From Paenibacillus sp. DMB20 (lineage in GTDB: Bacteria; Bacillota; Bacilli; Paenibacillales; Paenibacillaceae): a stretch of 64,000 bases of DNA. Shown here one piece after another: positions 25,075 through 34,781 of the stretch. The position numbers and the translations under genes are program-made. The stretch spans positions 1-64,000 of the forward strand of contig NZ_LAZU01000026.1 of assembly GCF_000987955.1 (NCBI RefSeq), read 5' to 3'. Below the pieces are notes generated by a model. It searched no databases. It saw only the letters and a program-made list of their open reading frames with translations, and was not told the origin of the DNA. The stretch's first letter is position 1, and each line of letters starts with the position of its first letter.

Positions 25075-25550
25075 TTGACTGTAGGATATATTGAAGATTT
25101 AAGAGAATTAGTAGGGAATAGACCATTGATTTAGTACGCCCAAGTATCGCTATTATCAATAAGTTTGGACAAATCTTATTGGTGAAAAATCAAGATTATT
25201 CTTGGGGAATTCCAGGAGGTCTCATGGAATTAGGAGAATCGACAGAAGAATGTCTTAGAAGAGAAGTCAAAGAAGAAATTAATTTAGACTTAAAGTCACT
25301 TCAGTTGTTTGGAGTATTTTCCGGGAAAGAACTTTTTACTAGACTTAGAAATGGGCATGAATACTACAACATCATTATTGGATACATCTGTACCGATTTT
25401 GAAGGAGAATTGAAACCTGATGGACATGAAGTTCTTAAAGGGCAATTTTTTAATCTTGATGAAGTGCCAGAGAATACAGATCCATATATTAAAGAGAAAT
25501 TAAAGCAATTGGGACCAAAGCTAAAAGAACTCTTGAGAGCAAGAAAATAG
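25075..25550 (+). pseudogene. NUDIX hydrolase, N-terminal frameshift
   Basis: The frame from 25081 gives VGYIEDLRELVGNRPLI and then stops at 25132; shifting by one base gives LVRPSIAIINKFGQILLVKN and the full domain. The joined text is the normal start of this NUDIX group. The box is GGLMELGESTEECLRREVKE-EINL. The lost base fits one T missing from ATTTTAG (now ATTTAG, 25129-25134). A GTG at 25179 could start a shorter product but would lack the first beta strand. GGAGG is at 25069-25073; no good start codon with normal spacing was found. Confidence 0.7.
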
Positions 25551-25565
25551 ATAAAGGAAAACACA

Positions 25566-25979
25566 TCAATTTTCTTTTTTGATGTGTTTCCAATGAGGTG
25601 GAAGTTCCTCATCCTTAATATGTTTTAATTCATCTACAGTAATCCCATCGAGGTCGATGGTTAAGGTAAGAATGTCCTGCCCTACGCCAAGATGAGGTCC
25701 TACATAAGGATTAAGTTCTATCACTAATTGAAATTTATACTGATTAGTAGTATCTGGTTTATTTATTTCGATAATTTTCATGGCATACGGTGGAAGTGAA
25801 ACGGGTACAGTAAGATATTTTTTATAATAATTCTGTACTTCATTATTGATTGTTGGACTTAGTAAAGTCAGTATCACTTCCTTGTTTACTGAAATCTCAG
25901 AAGTTTTCGGGGTTGCTAAAGATTTATGAGCCGGAATTGAAGAAGCAAAAAGGACTAGGAATAGAATTAATTTATACAT
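25566..25979 (-). CDS. secreted DUF3888-family protein
   Basis: 137 residues from ATG 25979; an earlier in-frame TTG would give a slightly longer form and neither has a clear ribosome site. The N-terminus MYKLILFLVLFASSIPAHKS is a signal peptide. The body has YKFQLVIELNPYVGPHLGVG, DILTLTIDLDG and PPHWKHIK at the end, which matches DUF3888, a family of exported Bacillota proteins with unknown role. It is convergent with the pseudogene at 25075. Confidence 0.75.
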   Translation of the reverse strand: MYKLILFLVLFASSIPAHKSLATPKTSEISVNKEVILTLLSPTINNEVQNYYKKYLTVPVSLPPYAMKIIEINKPDTTNQYKFQLVIELNPYVGPHLGVGQDILTLTIDLDGITVDELKHIKDEELPPHWKHIKKEN

Positions 25980-26086
25980 AATAGTACACAATTAAAAATA
26001 TTTCTATCCAGAAATCAACTTTTTAGGGGACCTCATACGTCTTACTTATGTACGGAGACAAACAAGAATAAATGGAGGTATTAAAG

Positions 26087-26665
26087 ATGAAAAAGCAGTT
26101 CGTAAAGAAAATTTCATTTTTAGCGCTGGCAGGTTTCATTTGTGCAGTTGGAATCGGGCCACAAGTTTCATTGGCAAAACAGACAGCCTCAGTCCCAAAA
26201 GTGATCAATCAACAGTCACAAAAAACATCGCCAAAAATAGAAATTGGTCAAAAAATTAGAGTACCCGAACTTAAGCTAAAGGAAAATACGTATGTACTTG
26301 ATTACAAACCGTCCGATATCAACGGTGATTCCGTTAAGGACAAAGTAATATTGGTGGGGACAAAAGAAAAAATTGATGGGAAGCTGGACGCGTATGCAAG
26401 TGATTTATCCGTTATCGTGCAGGATGGAAAAACCAAAAAATACGTAAAATATGATTGGGTGTACAAAGGTACGGATGGAAAATTGTATGGAGAAATTGGC
26501 AGAGAACCGAATTTGATTATCGGCGACTATACAGGCAACAAAGTGGACGATATTATTGTAACAGCCCCTCAAGGAGGAAATGGTGGAGACGTGGGTCATC
26601 TAATCTTGACTTGGGAAGGAAACAAACTCAAAGCTGTTTTTACGGATAACCAAAACACCATTTGA
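26087..26665 (+). CDS. secreted VCBS/FG-GAP-like repeat protein
   Basis: 192 residues from ATG 26087, 8 bases after TGGAGG; an earlier ATG at 26072 overlaps that site. Signal peptide about 1-30 (FLALAGFICAVGIGPQVSLA, cut before KQ). The mature part has SDINGDSVKDKVILVG, a DxNxDxxxD calcium-binding loop, and GDYTGNKVDDIIVTAPQGGN, both typical of VCBS/FG-GAP-like blades. It is too short for a full beta propeller. Bacillota have similar secreted proteins of unknown role. It ends at a strong terminator. Confidence 0.75.
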   Translation: MKKQFVKKISFLALAGFICAVGIGPQVSLAKQTASVPKVINQQSQKTSPKIEIGQKIRVPELKLKENTYVLDYKPSDINGDSVKDKVILVGTKEKIDGKLDAYASDLSVIVQDGKTKKYVKYDWVYKGTDGKLYGEIGREPNLIIGDYTGNKVDDIIVTAPQGGNGGDVGHLILTWEGNKLKAVFTDNQNTI

Positions 26666-26702
26666 ATATATAAAACATCGAAATCCTAAATACGTTAATG
26701 AG

Positions 26703-26745
26703 AAATGGTAACGCAGAATTATAAGCATCTGCGTTACCATTTTTA
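26703..26745. terminator. strong hairpin terminator
   Basis: AAATGGTAACGCAGA pairs perfectly with TCTGCGTTACCATTT around a 10-base loop and is followed by TTT. The A-rich flank on the other side makes it bidirectional, serving the minus-strand remnant too. Confidence 0.85.
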
Positions 26746-27150
26746 TGTTATAAAATTCAATACAAATTGATTTACAGAGGCTTGATATAGTTGTAAACCA
26801 ATACTGACCTTCCGCTAGAATATGAAAATTACCTATATGCTGATAAGCATCTATTAAAGATGGATAATCGTGATCTTCGGGTGCAACGATTCTTTCGATG
26901 ATTCCGTCAGTATTGACACAAAAAGATGGTCCTTCATGATTTGAATTTCTTGGGGAGAAGTACTAGAAAAAGCATTCCCTAGAAATATCTCCTTATATTT
27001 ATCCGTATATACCGCCTTAATGTTCGTATTTTGGGTGTATTGGTTATTATAATCTGTATAAAACCAGAAGTTTATACTAGGAAACACGTAAGAATGAGTA
27101 AATAAAGGGATATTCGAAATATATGGAGAAAAAAGATCATGTAACAACAA
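26745..27150 (-). pseudogene. unrecognised frameshifted gene remnant
   Basis: The minus strand gives NTNIKAVYTDKYKEIFLGNA and SPQEIQIMKDHLF, then continues sensibly only in another frame as NTDGIIERIVAPEDHDYPSL, IDAYQHIGNFHILAEGQYWF. The shift lies near 26925-26940. The joined text reads like a real cytoplasmic protein C-terminus but no family was recognised. The start near 27150 has no clear ribosome site, so the 5' end may also be missing. Confidence 0.5.
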
Positions 27151-27195
27151 GAAATATCATTAACATGAGCAGACTTCATCTTTAAACTATTCTTT

Positions 27196-27257
27196 AACAA
27201 AGTAGATCTCCTGCTCCAGTGTTCTACTGAAGGTGATCTTCTTTGTTATCTTTTTTT
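27196..27257 (+). terminator. hairpin terminator upstream of YesM gene
   Basis: AACAAAGTAGATC pairs with GATCTTCTTTGTT (one mismatch) around a long loop and is followed by ATCTTTTTTT. It separates the decayed zone from the YesMN operon. Confidence 0.65.
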
Positions 27258-27342
27258 GCATTCGAACGGTCTATCCTATTTAGCTGAAGTTATTCGTAAT
27301 CGAGCCCGATAATGAATGGCATATACAAGTATGGAGGGAATC

Positions 27343-29109
27343 ATGTTCAGACATAGAAAAAGAGGGATTACGAAGCATTTTATACGAACCTTTGTCTTGA
27401 TTATCGTTGTGCCATTCATTTTATTCATTACGATATTTTATAAATATTACTCAGAGTCCTTAATTCAAAGGTCGATTAACCAGGTGGGTCAGCGGCTGGA
27501 CATCGCATCCAACAATTTGAACTCTGAGCTGAAGCGAGCCTCTCTTACTATTGCGACTATTGCTAATGTGAATGACCATATGATCTTGGATGCTGTCTCT
27601 AAATGGAACAGGTCAACGTCCTCAGTAGACAAAATCCAGCTGGCGCGTGATATCGATTCCTACTTGAACATTATTTCTAATTACAGCAATGAAATTGTCA
27701 GTATTATTTTCACCCTAAAGGATGGTGGTTATTATTATTTTAAGAATCCGCCCACCATTTCGGATGAGTCCTTCCGCGCTCTTCCCTGGTATCAGGAGGC
27801 TTTAAGAAGCAGTAATGGAACAACCGTTATTGTGGATAGTCTGAACGGTATTACTTCTGATAAACAGGATATGTTTAGTTTTTTGATTCAGCCGGAAAGT
27901 TCTTTGGAAACCGAGGTAGAGATGGTGTATTTGACGAGTCATGCCTCGCTGCCTGATTTCATACATACCAATTCTGAAGTCCAGCAATTTATTGTTGATC
28001 GAAGCGGGAATCGAATTGTGAATCAGAATAACCAGTATAAGGTAGATTCCGAAACGATGTCAGAAGTGTCCAAGCTGCTAGAGAAGCAGTCGCAGAATCA
28101 AGATAAGGATTACTCTTTCATTAAGATTAATGGAGAGGATAAGCTGCTGAAGCTCTATTCGTTTGAGAAGGCACATTGGAGCATCGTTAATATTTTGGAT
28201 AAGAGTATTGTGACAAGTGATGCAGATCAATTCCTGAAGCTATCCCTAGCTTTTTTGTTCGGGAGTATCGCATTCTTTCTCGTATTTATTCTCTGGTTTT
28301 TTCGGGATATTCTCAGGCCGCTGCAGAATCTTATTCGCGCAATGAGAAAGGTCGAGAAGGGGAATTTTCAAGCAGAGGTGAAGGCAGATGGAAGAGGTGA
28401 GATTCGCCGACTAGGTTATTCGTTTAATCGCATGGTTTCTCAGATCAAGGATCTTATGGAGGAACGTGATTTGAAGGAGAGAGCGCGCAGTCAGGCGGAG
28501 ATCGAAGCGCTGCAGTCACAGATTAACCCGCATTTTTTATCGAACACATTGAATTCTGTACGGCTGATGGCCATGATCGCCAAGACAGATAATATACGTA
28601 AAATCATTGATAGTCTCTCTGCTTTGCTCACTCATGTATTCCGTGATCCGAACTCACTTGCTCCGATCGGCCAAGAGATTAAAACACTAGAGTCGTATGT
28701 CCATATTATGCAGGTTCGATACGGGGGAAAACTGAATATTCAATTTAATATCGATGGATCGCTTCTAGATTATCGTATGCCTAAAATGCTGCTTCAGCCG
28801 ATTTTGGAAAATGCTATTTTTCATGGACTCGATCAGCAGAATTTGAATGAGCTTATTGAGGTAAAGGCTAATCATCATGACTTGGGAGTATGCTTTACCA
28901 TCACGGATCATGGCAAGGGGATGACTGAAGAGCAGGTTAGAGGGCTGCTGCAGCAGGGAGAAAAATACCAGCGTGGCAATTTCAGCGGACTCGGCGTACA
29001 TAATGTGCTGCAACGAATCGAGCTTAATTATGGATATCCGTACGGGTTGAAGATTGATAGTCAATTAGATTGGGGAACTATCGTGACGATTCTGCTTCCA
29101 CTGATATGA
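27343..29109 (+). CDS. YesM-family sensor histidine kinase
   Basis: 588 residues from ATG 27343, 5 bases after GGAGGG. Helix 1 (about 14-35) and helix 2 (about 297-318) flank an extracytoplasmic sensor domain of Cache type. A HAMP region (LRPLQNLIRAMRKVEKGNFQ) is followed by the His_kinase domain with QINPHFLSNTLNSVRLMA, phospho-acceptor H397, and an ATPase domain with N-box LLQPILENAIFHG, DHGKGM and GLGVHNVLQRI. This family senses sugars or oligosaccharides outside the cell and signals to a YesN-type regulator, here encoded 30 bases downstream. The sugar ABC genes that follow are the likely target. Confidence 0.9.
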   Translation: MFRHRKRGITKHFIRTFVLIIVVPFILFITIFYKYYSESLIQRSINQVGQRLDIASNNLNSELKRASLTIATIANVNDHMILDAVSKWNRSTSSVDKIQLARDIDSYLNIISNYSNEIVSIIFTLKDGGYYYFKNPPTISDESFRALPWYQEALRSSNGTTVIVDSLNGITSDKQDMFSFLIQPESSLETEVEMVYLTSHASLPDFIHTNSEVQQFIVDRSGNRIVNQNNQYKVDSETMSEVSKLLEKQSQNQDKDYSFIKINGEDKLLKLYSFEKAHWSIVNILDKSIVTSDADQFLKLSLAFLFGSIAFFLVFILWFFRDILRPLQNLIRAMRKVEKGNFQAEVKADGRGEIRRLGYSFNRMVSQIKDLMEERDLKERARSQAEIEALQSQINPHFLSNTLNSVRLMAMIAKTDNIRKIIDSLSALLTHVFRDPNSLAPIGQEIKTLESYVHIMQVRYGGKLNIQFNIDGSLLDYRMPKMLLQPILENAIFHGLDQQNLNELIEVKANHHDLGVCFTITDHGKGMTEEQVRGLLQQGEKYQRGNFSGLGVHNVLQRIELNYGYPYGLKIDSQLDWGTIVTILLPLI

Positions 29110-29139
29110 GCATTTGATTTCTTTGAAAGGACGAGCCGC

Positions 29140-30759
29140 ATGATGAATGTAATGATCGTAGAAGATGAAACGATTATGAGACTGGCTATGACGACCTTGA
29201 TTGATTGGGGATCGAACGGGTTTCGGATTGTTTATGAAGCAAATAATGGAGACCAGGCCCTTCAGTATATTAAGGAACAGCCAGCCGTCGATATCGTAAT
29301 TACAGATTTGAAGATGCCAGTGATGGATGGCTTAGAGCTGATTGATGAACTTAATCAGTTAGAGGTGACTCCGCATGTTGTCGTGTTAAGCGCTTACGAT
29401 GATTTTGAATTGGTCCGTAAGGCATTTAAGAGAGGAGTTCATGACTATATCCTTAAATCGGAGATGGACCCAGATGTTGTTCTTGATCTTTTGAATCGAA
29501 TTAAGAATGCTTATGAAGCGAAACAGACGTTATCAAGACAATCGAAAGAAATTTTTCACGGGGAACGGCTGCGGCTGAAACAGCAAACGATTCGGGAATG
29601 GCTTGAAATTGGTGTTGCTCCTCAGATGGACCCTTATGTGCTGGAAGATTTGGATATGAGACTAGAGTGGACCAATATTACGGTTTCCATTCTTCGAGTC
29701 GAAGGATTTGCTCAGGTACAGGAGCGTTACGGTTCGTCGATTGGGGAATTTGTAAGCTCTGTGCTTAAGTCGATCGATCAGGTACTGGCTGAAGCAGGGA
29801 CAGGTGAAGTAATCAGCTGCAACCCCTATGAGTACGCGGTGCTGTTATCGTTTAAGACCAATAGTTTAATGTACGTCAGGCAGAGTATTTCGCAGATTTT
29901 GGATCAGATCATTTTTGTTCTGAAGGAATACATCAACATACACGTTACGGTCGGGGTAAGTGAGCTGTGCGAGGAGATGAGTCAGCTCAAGACCTTCTAT
30001 CTTCAAGCACGCAAAAATGCTGATTTACGCTTTGTCATTAATAAGCACCGGATCATCTATCCCGAGGATGCGAAGCAATTCCTACAGCAGTCAGGTGAGA
30101 CGTTGATCGGAAAAGAGAAGGCCTTGCTGGATGCATTGAAGGAGGGCGATGAGCAAACGGTTCTGCATGAGCTCGACAGCATGTTTGCACTCATCAAGCG
30201 TTCGGCCTCTATGGGAAATGAAGCTCTGCGTACTCGATATATGGAGCTGTTAATGATACTTGTGAAATTTATGCATGATCATGGGTATGTGGATAGCCAG
30301 CAGGTCAATAAAATAGAGGATCTGTATCAGATGGCCTGGCTGGTGGATTCAGCCGATAGCCTGCAAGCCTGGATTTTAAGCCTGGTTCAGCAGCTATTGA
30401 AAGAGATCGATAAGAAGGCGGGTCAGATAAACCGGGTGATCGCAATTGCACAGGCTTATATTAAGGACCATTATCGCGAAGAAATTACGCTGGGAAAAAT
30501 AAGCGAAATGGTGCATTTAAGTGAGAGCCATTTCAGCACGTTATTCTCCAAGGCGGTCGGAGAGACCTTTAAGGAATTTGTAACGAAGGTACGAATAGAA
30601 AAAGCGATGGAGAGCATGAAGAATGAACCTTATCTCAAGATTTATGAGGTCGCAGAGCGCACAGGTTATGCGAGTACGGAGCATTTTAGCCGGGTGTTTA
30701 AGAAAACGACCGGAATGAGCCCACATAAATTTATGAAAACGATTTCCGAAATAGTCTAA
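29140..30759 (+). CDS. YesN-family response regulator, REC plus AraC HTH
   Basis: 539 residues, ATG 29140 (or 29143) after GAAAGGACGAG. The receiver domain spans 1-120 with phospho-acceptor D56 in IVITDLKMPVMDG, K105-region ILKSE, and S/T in VVLSAYDD. A middle region of about 300 residues is typical of YesN proteins. The C-terminal AraC-type DNA-binding domain (about 440-535) has ITLGKISEMVHLSESHFSTL and MESMKNEPYLKIYEVAERTG, YASTEHFSRVFKKTTGMSP. It should activate the downstream solute-binding protein and permease genes on phosphorylation by the YesM partner. Confidence 0.9.
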   Translation: MMNVMIVEDETIMRLAMTTLIDWGSNGFRIVYEANNGDQALQYIKEQPAVDIVITDLKMPVMDGLELIDELNQLEVTPHVVVLSAYDDFELVRKAFKRGVHDYILKSEMDPDVVLDLLNRIKNAYEAKQTLSRQSKEIFHGERLRLKQQTIREWLEIGVAPQMDPYVLEDLDMRLEWTNITVSILRVEGFAQVQERYGSSIGEFVSSVLKSIDQVLAEAGTGEVISCNPYEYAVLLSFKTNSLMYVRQSISQILDQIIFVLKEYINIHVTVGVSELCEEMSQLKTFYLQARKNADLRFVINKHRIIYPEDAKQFLQQSGETLIGKEKALLDALKEGDEQTVLHELDSMFALIKRSASMGNEALRTRYMELLMILVKFMHDHGYVDSQQVNKIEDLYQMAWLVDSADSLQAWILSLVQQLLKEIDKKAGQINRVIAIAQAYIKDHYREEITLGKISEMVHLSESHFSTLFSKAVGETFKEFVTKVRIEKAMESMKNEPYLKIYEVAERTGYASTEHFSRVFKKTTGMSPHKFMKTISEIV

Positions 30760-30872
30760 AACTAGATCATAATTTCGAATGTTTTATCATTCTGACCTCA
30801 TACCGCAAAAGGCTATGATATAAGCAGCAGAGGAAGCATCGCCTGTATTCAAATAAAAAGGGGGAATGTTAC

Positions 30873-32216
30873 ATGCATCAGGTTCGACTTCGTATGACAC
30901 GTATTTTAAGCACGGTTCTAATCGCAGTCTTAATGGTATCACTGTTCTCTGGTTGTGGAGCTAAAGGAAACACGGAGGCTGAGGGGCCATCGAATGAGCC
31001 GAATACACCACCACAGCAGGAAGCAGAACAGAAAGATCCGGTTACTTTAAAGTTTCCAATCTGGTCCACGATTACAGAGGATTTATTGAATGATCTCGAT
31101 CTTGTAAACGAATACAAAAAAGTAAACCCTCATGTAACGATCGAGCTCGAGCTGCTCAAGGATACGGAATACGAAAACACAATGAAGATCCGGAATGCGG
31201 CTAATGAGCTGCCGGATATTATGCCGCTGAAATCGTCATGGCTGATTAATTTCAAGGATAACCTGCTGCCTCTGGATGACATGGACATTGCCAAGAATAA
31301 TATGTTTGCCGCTGATTTTGCAGTGGATGGCCATATTCTAGGAGTTCCAGAAAGCCAGTTCAATGAGTTTGTCTGGTATCACAAGAGTATCTTCGAGGAA
31401 TATGGAATCGAGATTCCAAAGACTTGGGGAGAATTTGTAGCCGCTGCTCAGAAAATTAAAGACGGAGGCAAGTATATTCCGGTTGCGATGGGCGGTAAAG
31501 ATGCTTGGCCGAACTATCCATTTAACGAATTTATGCCTTCTCTAGTCGCTAACGATGGGGACTACTGGTCTACCATGGCGACAAAGGATGAGCCGTTTAC
31601 GAAAGGCGAGGCCTTCTATGAAGCTTATGTAAAAATTCAACAGCTATACGATGCCAAGGTCATGGGTCCTGATCCGCTCGGTGTTGGTTTTGACCAATCC
31701 AAGCTGATGTTCGGTTCCAAGCAGGCAGCGATGATTGCGCTCGGTCAATGGTTCGGCAGTGACTTGAAATCGATGACAGATGTAGATATGAATGATATCG
31801 GTGCCTTCTTGTTGCCGGTTCGTGATTCGGAAGATGAGCCGTTCAACACGGTTTCCATGGTAGATACATTCTACACCATTCCAAAAACGTCAAAGCATCC
31901 TGAAGAAGCAGAAGAATTCTTAACCTGGTTCTTCAGTGATGCATGGTACCCTAAATACATGACTGAGGCTCAGCTTCAATCAACCATGAAGGATGTTAAG
32001 ATTGACCTCGGAACGACGTTCAATGGTGCCTTCGAGGTATCCAATCTGAACTACGTGCTCAATAAGGCAGGCAATGAGGATTACAAGAAAATTGAGTCGG
32101 CAATCAAGTTTGACGTGAAGAAAATGGGACAGGACATGATGGCAGGCAAGGACTTCGATAAGATGATGGAGGAAATGAATAACAGCTGGAAGAATGCCCG
32201 TTCCAAATTAAAATAA
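30873..32216 (+). CDS. sugar ABC transporter substrate-binding lipoprotein
   Basis: 447 residues. The signal peptide ends with lipobox LFSGC, lipidated at C28, followed by a Pro/Glu/Gln-rich linker. From about 55, VTLKFPIWSTITEDLLNDLD and later PSLVANDGDYWSTMATKDEP match family-1 extracellular solute-binding proteins of CUT1 transporters. It should capture an oligosaccharide at the cell surface for the permeases encoded next. GGGGGAATG precedes the start. Downstream hairpins could let it be made in excess of the permeases. The sugar cannot be told from the sequence. Confidence 0.9.
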   Translation: MHQVRLRMTRILSTVLIAVLMVSLFSGCGAKGNTEAEGPSNEPNTPPQQEAEQKDPVTLKFPIWSTITEDLLNDLDLVNEYKKVNPHVTIELELLKDTEYENTMKIRNAANELPDIMPLKSSWLINFKDNLLPLDDMDIAKNNMFAADFAVDGHILGVPESQFNEFVWYHKSIFEEYGIEIPKTWGEFVAAAQKIKDGGKYIPVAMGGKDAWPNYPFNEFMPSLVANDGDYWSTMATKDEPFTKGEAFYEAYVKIQQLYDAKVMGPDPLGVGFDQSKLMFGSKQAAMIALGQWFGSDLKSMTDVDMNDIGAFLLPVRDSEDEPFNTVSMVDTFYTIPKTSKHPEEAEEFLTWFFSDAWYPKYMTEAQLQSTMKDVKIDLGTTFNGAFEVSNLNYVLNKAGNEDYKKIESAIKFDVKKMGQDMMAGKDFDKMMEEMNNSWKNARSKLK

Positions 32217-32244
32217 AGCTCCTTTAACAAAGGGAGCCATGAAT

Positions 32245-32277
32245 GGAAAGTGGCTAAATTAAGATTAGCCACTTTCC
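32245..32277 (+). terminator. intercistronic hairpin between binding protein and permease
   Basis: GGAAAGTGGCTAA pairs perfectly with TTAGCCACTTTCC around a 7-base loop, preceded by a smaller hairpin (GCTCC/GGGAGC). A weak T-rich stretch follows. It fits a leaky terminator or a stabilising 3' end for the binding-protein mRNA. Confidence 0.6.
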
Positions 32278-32305
32278 TTATATATAAAGAAATGGAGGGG
32301 AAGAC

Positions 32306-33196
32306 ATGAAAACAATGTCAATGCAAAGAAACATACTGTTATTTAGTTTTCTATTTATCCCTGTAGTGCTGCTTTTAATGTTCGTGCTTTATCCTCTGAC
32401 AGAGCTAATGCGCTTAAGCTTTACCGATTGGAATGGAGTGGATGCCCAGCAGACCTACACAGGCTTCGATAATTACATCAAGATGTTCACCGATTCATCC
32501 GATGTATGGCTGTCTTTACGTAATAACGGGATCTACTTTATTTTTCACTTAATTATGATTCCGCTAGAATTAATGATTGCGGTTCTACTGGACAGCAAGA
32601 TTCGAGCAAGCAAGTTTTTTAAGACGTTTATTTTTATGCCTTATATTATTAATGGGGTTGCCATTTCGTACATGTTTGCTTTCTTCTACAGTCCTATTAA
32701 TGGCGGTTTAAACGGTATTCTTGAAGTGTTTGGAATGGAAACTCTCATTCGGAATTGGCTGACAGATGAATCGATCGTGAACCTGAGTCTGGTGTTTGTT
32801 TCGATTTGGCGATTCTCGGGCTTTCATATCATCTTATTCCTGGCAGGCTTGCAATCGATTCCTCAAGATCAATTCGAGGCAGCTAAAATCGACGGTGCGA
32901 ACAATATCCAGAACTTCTGGTATATTATCGTTCCTGGGGTGAAAAAGGTGTTGGAGGTTATTCTGTTCTTGAATGTCGTTGGTGCCCTGCAGGTGTTCGA
33001 TATTCCTTATATTATGACACAGGGCGGTCCGGGACATGCTAGTAGCACCTTTACGTTATATACGCTTGAGACAGCCTTTAAATTTAATAGCTTCGGCATG
33101 GCTTCAGCGATGGGTGTCACCATGCTCATTCTTATCATTGTCCTGAACGGTGTACAGAACAAAGTGTTCAACCTGAAAGGAGTTGATGAAGAATGA
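32306..33196 (+). CDS. sugar ABC transporter permease, MalF/UgpA type
   Basis: 296 residues with six hydrophobic segments. The EAA loop reads FEAAKIDGANNIQNFWYIIV-PG (about 190-212), the contact site for the ATPase. GGAGGGGAAG precedes the start. It overlaps the second permease by 4 bases. With that partner it forms the membrane channel of a CUT1 importer. No ATPase gene is in this operon, so a shared MsmX-type ATPase encoded elsewhere is expected. Confidence 0.9.
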   Translation: MKTMSMQRNILLFSFLFIPVVLLLMFVLYPLTELMRLSFTDWNGVDAQQTYTGFDNYIKMFTDSSDVWLSLRNNGIYFIFHLIMIPLELMIAVLLDSKIRASKFFKTFIFMPYIINGVAISYMFAFFYSPINGGLNGILEVFGMETLIRNWLTDESIVNLSLVFVSIWRFSGFHIILFLAGLQSIPQDQFEAAKIDGANNIQNFWYIIVPGVKKVLEVILFLNVVGALQVFDIPYIMTQGGPGHASSTFTLYTLETAFKFNSFGMASAMGVTMLILIIVLNGVQNKVFNLKGVDEE

Positions 33197-34029
33197 TACT
33201 GCGATTGGAGAACGCGGCTAAGAAGTTTATCTTATATTCCATACTCCTGGCTATTTGCCTGGTTATACTCATTCCCTTGCTCATTACGCTGTTCGCTTCA
33301 TTTAAGACTTCCTTGCAGATCGGCTCTGAATTTGCGCTAAAGTTGCCTTCTAATTTTGATTTTGCTAACTACCGAGTCGTACTGGATAAGGGGAAATTTC
33401 TACAAGGGTTTGGCAATTCGATGTTCTTGGTGATCGTCAGTGTCATTATTAACGCCATACTGGGAACCATGACGGCCTATGCGATTAATCGATTTGATTT
33501 TCGTTTGAAGAAGGTTATTCTGGGCCTATTCGTAGCGGGAATGATCATGCCCGGCATGATTACAGAAATTTCTCGTTTTACGATCATTAAAAATCTTGGA
33601 CTTTATAATTCCATTTGGGCTCCGATCGTCATTTATGCAGCAACCAATCTGGTTCAGCTCTATATTTATACACAGTTTATTAACGGTATTCCTAAAGAAC
33701 TGGACGAGAGTGCGATGCTGGACGGCTGCTCGTATTTTAAAGTGTTTAATAAAATGATCTTCCCACTTCTGTTGCCAGCAACGGCAACCCTAGCGATTAT
33801 TAAAGCGGTTGATGTGATGAATGACATGTATGTCCCGTATCTGTATATGCCTTCCAGTACACTGAGGACACTCACGACAACCCTGATGTATTTCAGCAGT
33901 TCCAAGTTTGGTAGCTGGGATTATCTAAGTGCTGCAATTATTCTGGTTATGCTGCCAACGCTCGTAATTTACCTTCTGTTCACAAAGTTTATCTTCAAGG
34001 GTATTGTTGCGGGTGCGGTGAAAGCATAA
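33193..34029 (+). CDS. sugar ABC transporter permease, MalG/UgpE type
   Basis: 278 residues, ATG overlapping the previous stop (ATGATAC region). Six hydrophobic segments and the EAA loop LDESAMLDGCSYFKVFNKMI (about 174-193), followed by FPLLLPATATLAI. Typical second permease of CUT1 importers. The operon ends at a clear terminator 36 bases downstream. The conserved order YesM, YesN, binding protein, two permeases points to one sensory-uptake unit. Confidence 0.9.
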   Translation: MILRLENAAKKFILYSILLAICLVILIPLLITLFASFKTSLQIGSEFALKLPSNFDFANYRVVLDKGKFLQGFGNSMFLVIVSVIINAILGTMTAYAINRFDFRLKKVILGLFVAGMIMPGMITEISRFTIIKNLGLYNSIWAPIVIYAATNLVQLYIYTQFINGIPKELDESAMLDGCSYFKVFNKMIFPLLLPATATLAIIKAVDVMNDMYVPYLYMPSSTLRTLTTTLMYFSSSKFGSWDYLSAAIILVMLPTLVIYLLFTKFIFKGIVAGAVKA

Positions 34030-34064
34030 GAAGGAATGCATGTTCAAATAAATGAGCTAGATAC

Positions 34065-34110
34065 GCTGAACGAATTTCAGGCTATTCTCCTGATGTTCGT
34101 TCGGCTTTTT
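34065..34110 (+). terminator. rho-independent terminator of sugar ABC operon
   Basis: GCTGAACGAA pairs with TTCGTTCGGC (with G-T pairing), with an inner TCAGG/CCTGA stem, followed by TTTTT. Confidence 0.85.
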
Positions 34111-34119
34111 GCCTCTTCG

Positions 34120-34555
34120 CTGTTATAAATATGAACACCTGTCAATATTGGAAATTAAAAGACCAGTAGAGCCAATGAGTGCCATTAGTCGTTTTGGCGG
34201 TGAACACGATAATCGCTTGTGGCGGATTCTCCATCACTACGTTGATAATGCCATTGCCGCGCAGGATCTCTCGTACGTCACAAAGATCAACATGGACGAA
34301 ACGTCAGCCAAACGCGGTCACAATTACATCACCATCTTCATGGACCCGGAGCAAAAGAACGTCATCTGCGCGACCAAAGGCAGGCAAAGATCCCAGCACG
34401 GTGGAGCGAATGCAAGAAACAACTGGAAGCCGACGGCGGGAAAGCAGAAAACATTACCGAGGTTTGCATGGATATGTCGCCAGCATTTATCAAAGGTGCA
34501 GAAGAGAACTTCCCTAAAGTGTCGATTACCCACTTTATTTTAGAGCATGCTTATT
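34120..34555 (+). pseudogene. ISL3-family transposase remnant
   Basis: Pieces in three frames give INMDETSAKRGHNYITIFMD, GKDPSTVERMQE and ENITEVCMDMSPAFIKGAEE, then NFPKVSITHF. This is the internal DDE region of ISL3 (IS204/IS1001/IS1165) transposases: the first catalytic Asp is in MDETS and the second in VCMDMSPAF. Both ends of the gene and any inverted repeats are missing, and at least two frameshifts are present. It is an old fragment inserted behind the sugar ABC terminator. Confidence 0.8.
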
Positions 34556-34564
34556 CATTGATAA

Positions 34565-34578
34565 GTGAAAATTTTCAC
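34565..34578. promoter_or_regulatory. perfect 14-bp palindrome, possible operator
   Basis: GTGAAAATTTTCAC lies 204 bases upstream of the CLC gene, in a region with no other features. It is a perfect dyad of the type used by small repressors, but no regulator was linked to it. Confidence 0.25.
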
Positions 34579-34781
34579 AGTTAGATTAGGTGTGAGTAAA
34601 GGGTAACTATGTTATATCTATAAGCAAACTTGTTGTATCTCCATCAGTACCATTGTGTCTCTAATCAGTTGTGAAGTATAGATTACTCTTTATCAGCCCA
34701 AAATACTATAATTATATGTATGTCTGAAACCACCATTCTTGTAACAACTGGAGACTTAAGGAAGGAGGAAAAAACAAAAGA